Counted from the first letter of the stretch, positions 18,633 to 29,039 are shown. The stretch is 60,774 bases of DNA from a bacterium (GCA_016124895.1 WGMU01000069.1:1-60774), one strand, 5' to 3'. Notes: generated by a model not told the origin, from the sequence alone. A program made the numbers and translations.

Positions 18633-21446
18633 ATGCTGTGTCTGTATTTTCGAGTCGCCCCGTTCCGCACGTTCTGCCTGGTCGCCGCTGTTCTGGCGAG
18701 CCTGTTTCTGGCAGGCGTGTCTGTCGCTGCTGAGTCCGCAGTTCAGACATACCGTCAGGCACTGACGGCCTGGCAGGGCGGCGACTATGCGACGGTGGAT
18801 CGTCTGCTGAGCAGACTGATTTCAGACGAGTCGGTCGATCCGCGGGTTTACTACTTCCGCGGTCTCTCACGTTACGCAGTCGGCGATCAGGATGCGGCGG
18901 CCATTGACTTTGAAGCCGGAGCGCGGCTTGAAGTGAAAAGCTCCAGCGGCGCCAACATTCCGAAATCGCTTGAACGAGTGCAGGGGCCGGCGCGGCAGCT
19001 TCTGGAGAAGTACCGCCGAGCGGCTCGGCGCGAGGGCGATCTGCAGGCCGGATTTTACCGCAGTGAACGAGCACAGAAGCAGCTTTACGCGGCAGCCCGC
19101 TCGGCCTACTTCGACGGAGATTTCGCCTCGACGATCGAACTGCTCGACCCTGTTCTGCAAAGCAGATCGACTGACCCGCGCGTTTACTACTTCCACGGCC
19201 TCGCACTGCAGCAGCTCGATCGGTCGGACGATGCACAGGTAGACTTTGCACGGGCAGTGGCGCTCGAAACTACACCCGGCAATCAGATTGACGTCGATCA
19301 GGCACTGGAACGTGTGCAGGGACTGGTGCGTCAAAAGCTGGAAGAACAGCGTGGCGCGGCGCTGTTTGCACTGCGTCAGCAGGCGGCAGTCGAGCGACGC
19401 GAGATGATCGCTTCGCTGCTCGAACGCCGCACAAATGCCGGCCCGGGATCCGGCAGCGGCGCAACGGCTCAGTCGGCACTGAACGCGCCGCCTGCTCCCG
19501 CCGCTACTGTGACAACGCCCGCCACTTCCGCTGAGACATCAACCGCGAAACCGGCTGCAGCTCCATCGGCTGCCACAATCAGCACAGCCTGGCTGGCTCC
19601 GGAAACCGAAGTCCTGATTCACGTACGCGTTGCCGATATCTGGAACGCGCCGCTGCTGCGATCCCTTCACAATAAAGACGAGGTGAAGGCGTCTATTGCC
19701 GAGATGGAAGCGGCGACCGGACTCAATCCATCCGGAGTCGAGTCCGTGACCATCGGCCTGACCGACGTCGGTGAACTGGCCGCCACTGTCGGTCCAGCGG
19801 CGGCGGCTGGCCCAGCGGCACTGGCAGCGGGACAGACGGCCGCGCTGGAAGCTCGCCAGAAAGCAATCATCGTTGTTCGAACGCGCACTCCGTTTGATAC
19901 CGCCGCGATCGACAGCAGGCCCGAACTGTTCGAAAAGGCCTCGCACAATGGCAAGCCTTACTACAGCTCACTCGATCCCGAAAATGCTCCGTGCATCTAC
20001 CTCGCCGATCTGAAGACGCTCGTTCTGGCCGACGAAGCCCCGTTGCAGGCAGCGATTGACCGCGGTGCCGCCAGCCAGCCGCGGCCGGAGTTCTCATTCG
20101 TCGACCCCGCGAAGCAGATCGCCATCGTGTTTGCTCCGGCTGATCCATTCGCACTGACAGCCGCAATTCCCGAAAACGGAACTGGTTCACCAGGGCTCGA
20201 TGCGCTGGCCGCCGCGGTCAGGGATCAGGCACTGGCCGTCGCGGTCGGGATCGGCGTCACTGACAATATCGAAGTCGAGGCGTCGCTGTTGAGCGTCGAC
20301 AGTTCAGCAGCCAAACAGATGAACGTGGCCTTCGCCGACGTTCTCGTTGAGCTTAAAGGTTTATGGGACCTCTCGAAGTTCGCGGCTCCCGAACCCATCG
20401 TCCCGTTTGTGGACAGCCTGCTGAGATCGACGCGTGGTGAAGCACGCAACGACGTTTTCGCCGTGAGCACACGAATCTCTCAGGGTCAGATTGAGAAGCT
20501 GGCCGCAGACCTCGAAGAAATGCTGCCGGCACTCATGATGGGCGCGCTGATGGGTGGCGGTCCCGGCGGTCTTCCTGCCGGAGCATTGCCACCGGGCGCG
20601 GTCACTCCGGGAACAACACCTAAGAATGCTCCTCCACCGCAGGCAGATCGCCCCGCTGGCAGTCTGCAGATCACCGCTTCGGCTCAGATGGCTCAGTTTC
20701 CCGAGTTCGTCGATGGCAAACAGATCAAGCCGGTCGAACTGAATCTGGATCTGGTCGGTGACGACGCCGCCAAAGCGTCTGGTTTCGGTTACATCGAACT
20801 GCAGGCGGCAACAGACAACAATGGGACGGCACTGGCATTGAGTGGCGACGGGCTGCCGTTTGGAACGTTTGGCAGTGGAGTCGCCACAATCGACCGCGAC
20901 GACTTCTTTGTCAAACATCCAGATAACGGTTGCCGAGTCACCATCCGAATCGCACCTCCGGAAGCAGCACCAACGGCGATCGCGTCGGCTCAAGGCAAGT
21001 TAAAACTGTTCGCGGTGGAAGAGAGTTCTGAAGTGATCGTCGATAACGTGAAATCGCTGCTCGGTCAGACGATCAACAATCCGCAACTGGCGGCGGCGGG
21101 CTTCGAGCTGAAGTTTACCGAGGCCACTGAAAACGGTGAGACCACCTGGACGATCCAGTGGGTCAACCCGCCCGGCAATTATCAGCAGTCTCAACAGATG
21201 ATCAGCGGCGTCGGCCAGGGCATCGGAACGCCAGAACTGATCGATGCGGATGGAAACGCCGTCGGAAACTTTTCGACGGCTACGTCCGGCTTTGGCAGTT
21301 CCGTCACGGTGACCTGGTCCGCATCTGTCGACAAGGACAACCCGTTCCCTGATGACGTGCGACTGCGAGTCAAACTCAACTCAAAGGTCAGCGTCGTCGA
21401 CGTCCCGTTCGACGTGAAAGATGTCGCAATCGCGGCCGGTGAGTAA
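18633..21446 (+). CDS. Exported protein with duplicated TPR-like repeat
   Basis: 937 residues from the ATG at 18633, which has GGAGG 7 nt upstream and is followed by a signal peptide (FCLVAAVLASLFLAGVSVAA). Two homologous ~90-residue units follow: each has an ALTAW/ARSAYF..GD(Y/F)A.. segment, then DPRVYYF(R/H)GL, and ends with ALERVQG..RQ.LE. They are TPR-like. An Ala/Thr/Pro-rich linker leads to a large region with no family I recognise; it includes AWLAPETEVLIHVRVADIW, which resembles the opening of the DUF3352-like half of the preceding gene. A Gly/Pro-rich loop lies near 640-680. Together with the 15715 gene this hints at a related pair of exported proteins. Confidence 0.8.
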   Translation: MLCLYFRVAPFRTFCLVAAVLASLFLAGVSVAAESAVQTYRQALTAWQGGDYATVDRLLSRLISDESVDPRVYYFRGLSRYAVGDQDAAAIDFEAGARLEVKSSSGANIPKSLERVQGPARQLLEKYRRAARREGDLQAGFYRSERAQKQLYAAARSAYFDGDFASTIELLDPVLQSRSTDPRVYYFHGLALQQLDRSDDAQVDFARAVALETTPGNQIDVDQALERVQGLVRQKLEEQRGAALFALRQQAAVERREMIASLLERRTNAGPGSGSGATAQSALNAPPAPAATVTTPATSAETSTAKPAAAPSAATISTAWLAPETEVLIHVRVADIWNAPLLRSLHNKDEVKASIAEMEAATGLNPSGVESVTIGLTDVGELAATVGPAAAAGPAALAAGQTAALEARQKAIIVVRTRTPFDTAAIDSRPELFEKASHNGKPYYSSLDPENAPCIYLADLKTLVLADEAPLQAAIDRGAASQPRPEFSFVDPAKQIAIVFAPADPFALTAAIPENGTGSPGLDALAAAVRDQALAVAVGIGVTDNIEVEASLLSVDSSAAKQMNVAFADVLVELKGLWDLSKFAAPEPIVPFVDSLLRSTRGEARNDVFAVSTRISQGQIEKLAADLEEMLPALMMGALMGGGPGGLPAGALPPGAVTPGTTPKNAPPPQADRPAGSLQITASAQMAQFPEFVDGKQIKPVELNLDLVGDDAAKASGFGYIELQAATDNNGTALALSGDGLPFGTFGSGVATIDRDDFFVKHPDNGCRVTIRIAPPEAAPTAIASAQGKLKLFAVEESSEVIVDNVKSLLGQTINNPQLAAAGFELKFTEATENGETTWTIQWVNPPGNYQQSQQMISGVGQGIGTPELIDADGNAVGNFSTATSGFGSSVTVTWSASVDKDNPFPDDVRLRVKLNSKVSVVDVPFDVKDVAIAAGE

Positions 21447-21930
21447 CCAAAGGGGGCCTCGACTGGCCATCAGGGTTGCGCCGGGCCGCGTGGTATCTCC
21501 AGAGCGGCAGCCCTCAAGCGCATACGTTATTCCGCTTTTCGACAGTCAAACGCGAACAATCCTGTTCAGGTTCGCTCATCCCCCACAGGATGGTTCGGGC
21601 TGCAGAATCAATCGGCATGTTGGTCAAGCCCTTTCCGGAGGACGGGTCGACTCACACCTGACCTGAGTTCGTGGGTCCCTGCCTGATCGGGTCAACCTGG
21701 CGGAGTGAGATCGCCGCTTTGGCGGCATCGCTGCAGCGCAACCCCATATTGATCGCATTTTCAAAGCGGTCCTATACTCCAGCCCCTTTCGATCGGAGGC
21801 GGAGCCTCTCCCTCCGGCCGATGGGTCTGTGGCGTCGACCTTTCCTCTCCTGACGCGGCAGCCCGGTCTGGCCCTGTCGAATGGATTCGGCAGAACGATT
21901 CTCTCCTTACCGAACAATTCCGGAGTGCCC
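21447..21930. other. Intergenic region
   Basis: About 480 bp upstream of the LptD-like gene. I see no gene, terminator or clear promoter. An in-frame ATG at 21829 would add 34 residues to the LptD-like protein but has no good ribosome site and puts an odd leader before the signal peptide. Confidence 0.4.
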
Positions 21931-24900
21931 GTGACGGGCCGTTTCCCGCTATCAGCGAGGTCGCGGCGGATCGTTCAGTGCGCGTTGGTCGCTCTGGCGG
22001 TACTCGGACTGCGCCTGTGGCCGGAACCAGAAGTCATCTCGGCGGACGAGCCGCCAGCGGACGCGTCTCTGCAGCAGCCAATCCGCATTTCCGGCGACAT
22101 TGCGCATCAGTGGCGAACGGCCGACGGTGCCAGCGTGGCGGTGCTCCGAGGCAACGGGCGCGTCGAGCAGGGCGACGCTGTCTACACGGCACGGCAACTG
22201 GTGATCTGGCAGAACCACTATCAGGGACGCTACCGGATCGAGCTGTACCTCGAAGACGATGTCCGCATCATCCGGCCGGATTCGACGCGCCCACAGACGT
22301 CGTACTTTGTCGAACTCTGGACCGAAGCCGGGACGACGTTTCAGGCACGCTGGCCGCGTGAATATGCCGAGCCGATCCGTGATCCGCTGTTTGATCGTGC
22401 CAGCGAGCGGCGTCGCTCGTCGAATGGTGCGATTCGCCAGGCTCAGCTTCAGGAACTGCCGCCGCCGGGTTACTACTACACCAGCCGGCGGCTCGAAGAG
22501 AGCCCCGGTCCGCTCCGCCGTTTCCGCATCTACACGCGGACCGGTCAGCCGATCTCGCTGAAGTGGGAGCGATCAACGACGACAACGCCGGTCGAGCAGA
22601 TCGGCATTGGGACGGGCGGGATCAAGCTGAACGTCGACTCGCCACGATCAGACGGCCTCGCCGATCCGAATGCCATCGAACTGGCTGCCGACAACCTAGT
22701 TATCTGGACCGCGGATCAGGACTTCACTGAGCTGACTCAGGGCGGCGAAAAGTTTCAGGCCCGCGATACTCCGCTGCAGGTTTACCTCGAAGGCAACATC
22801 GTCATTCGTCAGGGCGACGCGACTCTGAAAGCCGACCGGGCGTACTACGACGCGAGGGAGCGTCGCGCGGTGCTGCTCGATGCCGAACTGAAAATGTTTG
22901 TCCCGCAGGCGGGCAGCTTTGTGCGGGTCCGGGCTGCTGAAATTCGTCAACTCGCCGAGCGGTCGTTTCATGCAAAGAATGCCTGGCTGTCAGGTTCTTA
23001 CCACGGCAAACCGGGTTACCGACTGGAAGCCAGCGACATCTTTCTCGAGCCGCGCGTCGTCGATCCGTGGGTCAAATCGCAGGGCGGGTATCTTGATCCG
23101 GTGACGGGCGAGTTCAACGACGGCGAAGTCGACTGGGTGACGTCTCTTGATAACCGCTTCGTGCTCAACGAAACGCCGCTGTTTTATATGCCATACCTCG
23201 CCGGACCGGCTGAGAATCCGCATCTGCCGATCAAGAGCGCGTCTGTCGAGACGAACCGCCAGTTCGGGACGCAGATTCGGACGGCGTGGGACCCGTTCTA
23301 CCTCTTCTCGCGCGAATCCCCGGACGGACTGAGTTCGAGTCTGCTGATCGATTATCTGTCGCGGCGCGGCCCGGCTGGCGGGCTCGAAGGCAAATACGAC
23401 GGCGCGGAACTGTTCGGCCCCGGCGACTCCTACAAGGGGCAGTTTCTTGGTTACTACATCAACGATGGCGGCACTGACCGGCTGGGGCTGGACCGGCTGA
23501 GTCTGATCCCCCCCGACGCGAACCGCGGCCGACTGTTGTGGCGGCATCGGCACGATTTTCCGCACAGCCTGTCCATCTTTGCCGAGTCGGGTTACGTCAG
23601 CGATCGTAACTTTCTGGAGCAGGTCTACGAGAACGAATTCGATCAGCAGAAGGACAACGAGACGCGGCTGATCGTCGAGCAGAAGCTGCAGAACCTGACG
23701 TGGAGCCTGCTGACCCAGCCGCAGACCAACAACTTTGAAAACATGACCGAGTGGTACCCGAAGGGCGATCTGTTCGTTCTGGGCGAGCCGCTGTTCGGCA
23801 GTCCGATCACGTGGACGAGTCATTCGTCGGCCGGCTATGCGCAGTTGAATCAGGCCGCCAGTCCGACGGACCCCAACGATGTGTTTACTCCAATTCCGTA
23901 CTTCGCGGACCAGCAGGGACTGGTCACGATGTCACGGCACGAGATCACGATGCCGTTCAACTTCGGGCCGTTCATCATCGCTCCGTACCTGATGGGCGAA
24001 GCCGCTTACTGGGGGAACGATCTGACCGGTAACGACCTGCAGCGACTCGTCGGGATGGCCGGCGTGCGTGGCAGCCTGACGATGTGGCGTGCCTTTCCGA
24101 ACTTCTGCAGCCGCATCTTCAATCTCAACGGCCTCGCGCACCGCATGGTCTTCGACTTCGACTACTCGTATACGGACTCGACCAAAGACATCTCGCAGAT
24201 CGCTCAGTACAACGCCCTGGATGACAACGCGCAGGAACGGTTCCGGCAGCGGTTTCCCGTCAACACGTTTGGAGGAGTGGTTCCGAACTTCCTGAACGAG
24301 CGCCGCTATGCGATCCGGACCGGTGCTGGCTCAATGGTTTCCGTGCCGTATCACGAGTTGATCGACGACCTGAATGTGCTCCGACTGGGCTGGCATCACC
24401 GACTGCAGACAAAAGTCGGACCGCCGACCGATATGCGGATTCGCGACTGGATGACGCTCGATCTGGAAGGTTCGTTCTTTCCGAACGCCGGCCATCATGC
24501 GCCGGCTGGGATCGATTTCGGCGAGGACTTCGGTCTGCTGTCAGCTCGCTATTCCTGGCTGCTCAGCGACAGAACAGCGCTGCTGGCCAACACGCTGTAT
24601 GACACTTTTCAGGGCGGCCAGCAGTTGTGGAACGTTGGCCTGCTCACACAGCGCAGTGCTCGCGGCAGCCTGTATCTCGGCGTCCGCCAGGTGAAGGCTC
24701 AAAGCTTTGAAAGCCGGATCGCGACGGCCAGCGCCAGTTATCTGATGAGCGAAAAATGGGTCGCGACCGGCAGTACCGCTCACAACCTGGCGACGGGATT
24801 CAATCAGGGGCAGACGTTTACGCTCACACGAATCGGAGCCGACTTCCTGGTCCACTTCGGACTGGGTTACGACCGCAGCAAAGAGAGCGTTGGTGTGGCG

Positions 24901-24981
24901 ATCGCCCTCGAACCACGTTTCGGCCCCCGCACTCCCTATTCCAGCCAGATGAACTCACTCCTGGGACTCGACCAGAACTGA
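21931..24981 (+). CDS. lptD: LptD/OstA-like outer-membrane LPS-assembly protein
   Basis: 1,016 residues from the GTG at 21931, which has CGGAG 5 nt upstream and begins a positively charged signal peptide; an ATG at 21829 is the alternative. The periplasmic half shows OstA-type repeats (ARQLVIWQNHYQGRY, ADNLVIWTADQDF, LEGNIVIRQGDATLKADRAYYD). The barrel half has the LptD hallmark near FYMPYLAGPAENPHLPIKS and the strand motif SDRNFLEQVYENEFD. LptD inserts lipopolysaccharide into the outer leaflet, normally with the lipoprotein LptE. Two lipoprotein genes follow at once and could be envelope partners. Identity is good at the family level; disulfide-forming Cys residues of the E. coli protein are not evident. 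Confidence 0.85.
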   Translation: MTGRFPLSARSRRIVQCALVALAVLGLRLWPEPEVISADEPPADASLQQPIRISGDIAHQWRTADGASVAVLRGNGRVEQGDAVYTARQLVIWQNHYQGRYRIELYLEDDVRIIRPDSTRPQTSYFVELWTEAGTTFQARWPREYAEPIRDPLFDRASERRRSSNGAIRQAQLQELPPPGYYYTSRRLEESPGPLRRFRIYTRTGQPISLKWERSTTTTPVEQIGIGTGGIKLNVDSPRSDGLADPNAIELAADNLVIWTADQDFTELTQGGEKFQARDTPLQVYLEGNIVIRQGDATLKADRAYYDARERRAVLLDAELKMFVPQAGSFVRVRAAEIRQLAERSFHAKNAWLSGSYHGKPGYRLEASDIFLEPRVVDPWVKSQGGYLDPVTGEFNDGEVDWVTSLDNRFVLNETPLFYMPYLAGPAENPHLPIKSASVETNRQFGTQIRTAWDPFYLFSRESPDGLSSSLLIDYLSRRGPAGGLEGKYDGAELFGPGDSYKGQFLGYYINDGGTDRLGLDRLSLIPPDANRGRLLWRHRHDFPHSLSIFAESGYVSDRNFLEQVYENEFDQQKDNETRLIVEQKLQNLTWSLLTQPQTNNFENMTEWYPKGDLFVLGEPLFGSPITWTSHSSAGYAQLNQAASPTDPNDVFTPIPYFADQQGLVTMSRHEITMPFNFGPFIIAPYLMGEAAYWGNDLTGNDLQRLVGMAGVRGSLTMWRAFPNFCSRIFNLNGLAHRMVFDFDYSYTDSTKDISQIAQYNALDDNAQERFRQRFPVNTFGGVVPNFLNERRYAIRTGAGSMVSVPYHELIDDLNVLRLGWHHRLQTKVGPPTDMRIRDWMTLDLEGSFFPNAGHHAPAGIDFGEDFGLLSARYSWLLSDRTALLANTLYDTFQGGQQLWNVGLLTQRSARGSLYLGVRQVKAQSFESRIATASASYLMSEKWVATGSTAHNLATGFNQGQTFTLTRIGADFLVHFGLGYDRSKESVGVAIALEPRFGPRTPYSSQMNSLLGLDQN

Positions 24982-25025
24982 CCGCGGAACTCACTCCAGC
25001 AACGTCGGCCCGACGTGAGACACAC

Positions 25026-25484
25026 ATGCCCGTTTTCAGCCACTCGATTTCAGCGCACGACACGACAGCCTCCCGCCGTAGCGCGGGCAGCCGGCGTTTC
25101 GTTCTGGTATTCGCGCTGCTGCTGACGCTGCCCGGTTGCGTGCATCGTCGCGCCACGATCCGGACAGAGCCGCCGGGTGCGCAGGTGCTGGTGGGTGATC
25201 GTGAGATCGGCTATTCGCCAGCCTCGTTCGATTTCACCTGGTACGGCACGGAAGAGGTCACGCTGCGCAAGGACGGCTACGAGATCGAGACTCACTACGT
25301 GAAACTGCGGCGTCCCTGGTATCAGGTCCCGCCACTGGACCTGATCACGGATCACTTTTCACCGGGCCGCATCAAGGATCAGCAGGACTTCTTTTTCAAG
25401 CTGCGTCCGCGACAACTCGTCCCGGCGAATCAACTGCTCGAACGCGGCAACGCGCTGCGTTCCGAAGCACAGCTCGGCCAGTAG
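25026..25484 (+). CDS. PEGA-domain lipoprotein
   Basis: 152 residues. The N-terminus is a lipoprotein signal with lipobox LTLPGC at ~35-40, preceded by a run of basic residues. A PEGA-type domain follows (ATIRTEPPGAQVLVGDREIG, then VTLRKDGYE), a small beta fold common in exported planctomycete proteins. The C-terminal ~50 residues are charged. It starts 44 bp after the LptD-like gene, on the same strand, so is probably co-transcribed. Localisation to the periplasm, attached to a membrane by lipid, is inferred. A role beside LptD is only suggested by position. Confidence 0.85.
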   Translation: MPVFSHSISAHDTTASRRSAGSRRFVLVFALLLTLPGCVHRRATIRTEPPGAQVLVGDREIGYSPASFDFTWYGTEEVTLRKDGYEIETHYVKLRRPWYQVPPLDLITDHFSPGRIKDQQDFFFKLRPRQLVPANQLLERGNALRSEAQLGQ

Positions 25485-25519
25485 CCAGCGTTTGTCTGAC
25501 AGCTCATCAGGAGAACGCC

Positions 25520-25696
25520 GTGTTGAAGAAGCTCAGACTGATCTTCCTGCTGGCCGCTGCGGCGGCCTCCGGCTGCCAGTCGCTGTCTGACTGGGTCAGC
25601 AATTCCGGCCTGTTCAAACAGAAGCCCGCTCCGACGCCGTTTTCAGAATCCGCCGCAGCGTGGGACGGCACATGGGCCGAGCAGAAGACGCAGTAA
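25520..25696 (+). CDS. Small lipoprotein, 58 residues
   Basis: A GTG start at 25520 has CAGGAGA 6-8 nt upstream and opens a 58-codon frame to TAA at 25696. The product has a compact lipoprotein signal (KKLRLIFLLAAAAASGC, lipobox Cys at 19) and a short mature part of ~40 residues with Trp at 25, 48 and 52. It lies 35 bp after the PEGA lipoprotein gene on the same strand. Such tiny lipoproteins are easily missed in annotation. Function unknown; a small envelope partner of the LptD-like or PEGA protein is possible. Confidence 0.8.
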   Translation: MLKKLRLIFLLAAAAASGCQSLSDWVSNSGLFKQKPAPTPFSESAAAWDGTWAEQKTQ

Positions 25697-25716
25697 CGCG
25701 CGACAAAGTGACCGCG

Positions 25717-26457
25717 TCAGGAAACATGCACGACAACGCAGGTCACATTGTCTTTGGAGCCACCGTCCAGCGCGGCCTGAACAACCTCTTCGGCCGCCTG
25801 CTGTGGATCATCAACTGACGACAGCAACCGTCGAATTTCCTGATCGCCGATGCCGTCCGTGACTCCGTCAGAGCAGATCAGATAGCGGTCACCGGACTGC
25901 GGTTCGACTTCTTTTGACTCTGCCCCGGTGCCGCCTTCCTTTGAGCCCAGGTAGCGGTACAGCACGTTGCGATAACGGTGCGTCGCCGCGTCTTCCTCGC
26001 TGATTGTGCCGGCATCGACGAGCGCCTGCGTCAGCGAATGATCCGTCGTCAACTGCTGCATCGCGCCGCCTCGAAGCTGATAGACGCGGCTGTCGCCAAT
26101 CCCACCCACGAAGAACCGACCGGCCGACGCGACAATAAACGCAATCGTCGTTCCCATGTTGTGGTAGCTGGGATCGAGTTCGCTCAACGCGAGGATCTCG
26201 GCGTTCGCCTCGGTCACGGCGGCATCGATACTCTGCGAAACCTTCTCACCGGTATCAGCCGCGAAGTCGATCAGCGACTTCAGCTTTTTCGGAACGATCT
26301 CGGTCGCCAGCTCGCTCGCCTTCTCGCCCGCGGCCTGTCCCCCCATTCCATCCGCGACAATGAAGTACCGACCGGCATCGTCAACGACACAGGCGTCTTC
26401 GTTGTTCTCACGGAAATTGCCGGTAACGCTGAGGTGACCGTGTTTCAGGTTAAGCAT
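25717..26457 (-). CDS. PP2C-family Ser/Thr protein phosphatase
   Basis: 246 residues, a stand-alone catalytic domain of normal size. It shows the metal-binding signatures of PPM/PP2C enzymes: RENNEDA (16-22), VADGMGG (34-40), VGGIGDSRVYQLR, HSLTQALVDAG, and LICSDGVTDGIGD near the C-terminus. Such enzymes remove phosphate from Ser/Thr of proteins modified by Hanks-type kinases; planctomycetes carry many of these. It converges with the small lipoprotein gene (20 bp between stops). The next gene on this strand upstream starts at 27274 with a 70-bp gap, so a shared transcript is possible. Confidence 0.95.
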   Translation of the reverse strand: MLNLKHGHLSVTGNFRENNEDACVVDDAGRYFIVADGMGGQAAGEKASELATEIVPKKLKSLIDFAADTGEKVSQSIDAAVTEANAEILALSELDPSYHNMGTTIAFIVASAGRFFVGGIGDSRVYQLRGGAMQQLTTDHSLTQALVDAGTISEEDAATHRYRNVLYRYLGSKEGGTGAESKEVEPQSGDRYLICSDGVTDGIGDQEIRRLLSSVDDPQQAAEEVVQAALDGGSKDNVTCVVVHVS

Positions 26458-26527
26458 TGGCGACAGTCTGTCAGGCGGAGTCGGCAGGTAGTTGCGGGGA
26501 GAGGAGCGGTAGGCTCGATTCAGTTTG

Positions 26528-27274
26528 TCAGGGCAGGACGACTTTGACCAGATCCTTGACTCCCAGTGGCGTCGGACAGATCAGCAGTTCCCCGGCCTCA
26601 AACCCGGCCGTCGAACCCAGATACCGATTCTGTCCCTCGACCATTCGGAAAACATGTTCCTTGCCGGGGGGAAACTGGGTCTGGTAGGCCCTTACAGCCT
26701 GCAATTTTAGGTCGATCGTCTCTGAAATATCCACGACAAACGAACCCGAGCCGCCGGGCGGCTCCAGTGACCTCAGTCCCAATGGATACCAGAGTTGTTT
26801 CTGGATCACGTGAACCGGCAGCGCGTCGAACTGATCGTCCCACTTGGTCAGCCGGGAATAGAACACGCCGGCATCCGTGATCTGAGAGGCCTGCCAGTGA
26901 TCCGGCGACGCCATTGGCGTCTTGCCCGCAATCCCCAGCACCAGCCGCGGCCGATAGCGGCGAAAGACCTTCGCCAGTTTGACGCGAGCCTCAAAGCCGT
27001 CGAACAGCTTCCGATTCGGCAGGTCGAGCGTGATGCGGACAGCCGCCCCCAGAATCTCCGCCGCAGTCTGAGCCTCTTCCAGGCGAACATGCGGCCCCGG
27101 ACTGCCAGGTGTCGGCTCGCCGTCGGTCAGATCAACGATACCAACGCGATATCCCTGCTGAGCCAGACTCGCAATCGTTCCGCCGATCGCGATCTCCACA
27201 TCGTCCGGATGCGCACCGACCGCGATGACATCAAGCGGTTCGGGAAGTTCGGTCTGTGGAACAGCGTCCGTCAT
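26528..27274 (-). CDS. bshB1: BshB1-type LmbE/PIG-L deacetylase
   Basis: 248 residues from the ATG at 27274 (a longer frame to 27406 would run into the upstream gene). The zinc-binding AHPDD motif is at 21-25, with the [19 protein letters not shown] context of bacillithiol BshB1 enzymes. Further family segments are [36 protein letters not shown] and [21 protein letters not shown]. The usual reaction is removal of acetate from GlcNAc-malate, the second step of bacillithiol synthesis. The other bacillithiol genes (bshA, bshC) are not in the window, so the pathway is inferred only from this gene. The enzyme could act on another N-acetyl-sugar. Confidence 0.88.
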   Translation of the reverse strand: MTDAVPQTELPEPLDVIAVGAHPDDVEIAIGGTIASLAQQGYRVGIVDLTDGEPTPGSPGPHVRLEEAQTAAEILGAAVRITLDLPNRKLFDGFEARVKLAKVFRRYRPRLVLGIAGKTPMASPDHWQASQITDAGVFYSRLTKWDDQFDALPVHVIQKQLWYPLGLRSLEPPGGSGSFVVDISETIDLKLQAVRAYQTQFPPGKEHVFRMVEGQNRYLGSTAGFEAGELLICPTPLGVKDLVKVVLP

Positions 27275-27320
27275 CTCACTGTCCGTTCGACTTTGAGGAC
27301 CAGTGGCATTGCGGCTGTGG

Positions 27321-29039
27321 TCAGGCATTGCGGCTGTCGTCAGGCGTTGCCGGCTGAGACGCTGCTCCCCCGGCCACCGCGGAATCGGACTCGATCTCCG
27401 CGTCACGGAACATCACTTCGATGACCGTCGTCACACCGTAGTTTTTCGGGCTGTATCCCTTGCGGAAGTGAACGCGCCAGACTAGCTGATCATCACTGCC
27501 GAGAACCGCATCAAGGCCGTCAGGTGTCGTCGGGATGTAAGTTTCAAGCTCCCCGCCCGGCGGAATCTCAAAGCCAACCTGCTGCGCTTTCAGGTTCCAG
27601 TCTCCAGCCGTGTTCAGATCGTAAACCATCAGCCGCCTGCCGGACTTTGACTTCTGCGACACCCGCGCGAGAAAGGTGTTCGATCGCACGTTCTCAAAAT
27701 CCCGGTCGTCGCGCTGAAACACCAGTTCGTCCAGTGGGGCAATCGACTGATCCGTCGACACGTTCTCGAACCGCAGCCACAGCTTCAGGACTTCCGGTCC
27801 GTCCTGCTTTTCGCGTCTGGAACCGGCGTCGTAATGCTCAAACTGAATCGGGCCGCGAGTCACACGCACTGCCGTGACCTTCAGATTGCCATACTGCTGC
27901 GATTCGCCAAGCGTCAGCACATGACCGGGCGGCATCTCAGCATCTTCGGGCACAAGCTGGTAGACAATCTTGTCGCCCTTCTTCGGCGGCTTGACGTCAG
28001 GCAGACTCTCAAGCTGGCTGGTCTGCGCGGTCGTCAGCAGGTACGCCATAAACAGAGCCGCAATCGTCGCGGCGCTTGCCCAGCTCAGAACAAGAACGTA
28101 CCTGCCACGCGGAACAGTATCGTCAGCAGCGGAAACGGCAGGCTGAAACGCAGTTGCCGACGTCGCACTCGCCGTCGCGGGGCTCACGGACGTCGCGGTC
28201 TGTGCATGTTCTGCCGGAGCGACATCGTCTGAGGGCGCGGTGACGTCAGCCGAGTCCGGTGCGTCATCGTGAGTGGGCGCGTCGAAAACGACGGACTCCG
28301 ACATGAACTCAGTCAAATCACCGCCGACGTCAGTCATCGAGGTGTCAGGGGTTTCATCTGTTGACTCGTCGCCTGCCGATGCCACTGAGTCTTCCGCTGC
28401 TGGGTCAGCAGTCGCCTGGACTGAGACCGGCGCAACTTCGTCGACAGTTGCCATCGCCTCAGTATCTGAGCCTCCGAAATTGAAACCTCCGCCGGCAAAC
28501 GGATTGTCCTGACCGGAGGCCGAACCGAAACCGGCGGCGAAGCCAGGAACGCCGTTTGAAAAAGGGTTGTCGGCACTCAGCATTTCCGGTGGAGCAACAG
28601 TTTCCGGTGGAGCAACAGTTTCCGGTGGAGCAACAGTTTCCGGTGGAGTAACAACAGTTTCCGGTGGAGTAACAACAGCTTCAGTTTCGACCAGAGTCCC
28701 GGCGGTGACTTCAACGTCATCGCCTGCAGAATCGATCGTTGTGCTGTCAGCAGCGGACTGCGGAGTGAACGCTGGAATCTCGTCCTGAGTTTCCTGGGCG
28801 GCAACCGGCGAGGCGGCTGACTCGTCGACACTCATCACAGCCGTCTCCGCTGGCGCGTGTATCTCGCCAGCCGTCTCAGGCGACTCGTCAGAGGCCGCAT
28901 CAGGAGTTCCCTCCGGCGCGGACACTGTTGCGTCAGGAATCGCCAGATGAGCGCCACAGTGCGGACACGCAACAATCTGTCCGGCCTGCTCGACCATCAG
29001 CCGGCCGTGACACTGGCTGCAAGTAACTTCAAACGCCAT
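27321..29039 (-). CDS. Zinc-ribbon membrane protein with Pro/Glu/Thr repeats
   Basis: 572 residues. A zinc ribbon opens the protein (C7-x2-C10 and C25-x2-C28, ending AHLAIPD), a motif widespread in planctomycete hypothetical proteins. A long acidic low-complexity region follows, with repeats of the unit PPETVA near residues 120-150. One membrane helix is at ~325-345 ([22 protein letters not shown]). The extracytoplasmic C-terminal ~220 residues form a conserved-looking domain of unknown role ([20 protein letters not shown]). The repeats match an 18-bp DNA repeat listed separately. The 3' end is 46 bp from the deacetylase start. Confidence 0.82.
   Translation of the reverse strand: MAFEVTCSQCHGRLMVEQAGQIVACPHCGAHLAIPDATVSAPEGTPDAASDESPETAGEIHAPAETAVMSVDESAASPVAAQETQDEIPAFTPQSAADSTTIDSAGDDVEVTAGTLVETEAVVTPPETVVTPPETVAPPETVAPPETVAPPEMLSADNPFSNGVPGFAAGFGSASGQDNPFAGGGFNFGGSDTEAMATVDEVAPVSVQATADPAAEDSVASAGDESTDETPDTSMTDVGGDLTEFMSESVVFDAPTHDDAPDSADVTAPSDDVAPAEHAQTATSVSPATASATSATAFQPAVSAADDTVPRGRYVLVLSWASAATIAALFMAYLLTTAQTSQLESLPDVKPPKKGDKIVYQLVPEDAEMPPGHVLTLGESQQYGNLKVTAVRVTRGPIQFEHYDAGSRREKQDGPEVLKLWLRFENVSTDQSIAPLDELVFQRDDRDFENVRSNTFLARVSQKSKSGRRLMVYDLNTAGDWNLKAQQVGFEIPPGGELETYIPTTPDGLDAVLGSDDQLVWRVHFRKGYSPKNYGVTTVIEVMFRDAEIESDSAVAGGAASQPATPDDSRNA
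28582..28680. repeat. 18-bp coding tandem repeat
   Basis: About five copies of an 18-21 bp unit built on TTTCCGGTGGAGCAACAG (plus-strand reading) lie inside the zinc-ribbon protein gene. They encode [13 protein letters not shown] units. The first four are nearly identical; the last two carry an extra codon (GGAGTAACAACAG). Near-identity at DNA level suggests recent slippage and likely length variation between strains. Confidence 0.85.

Noticed and set aside
28582-28680. Tandem 18-bp repeats as a possible CRISPR array
   Set aside because: No spacers; the repeats are contiguous and in frame within a protein gene.
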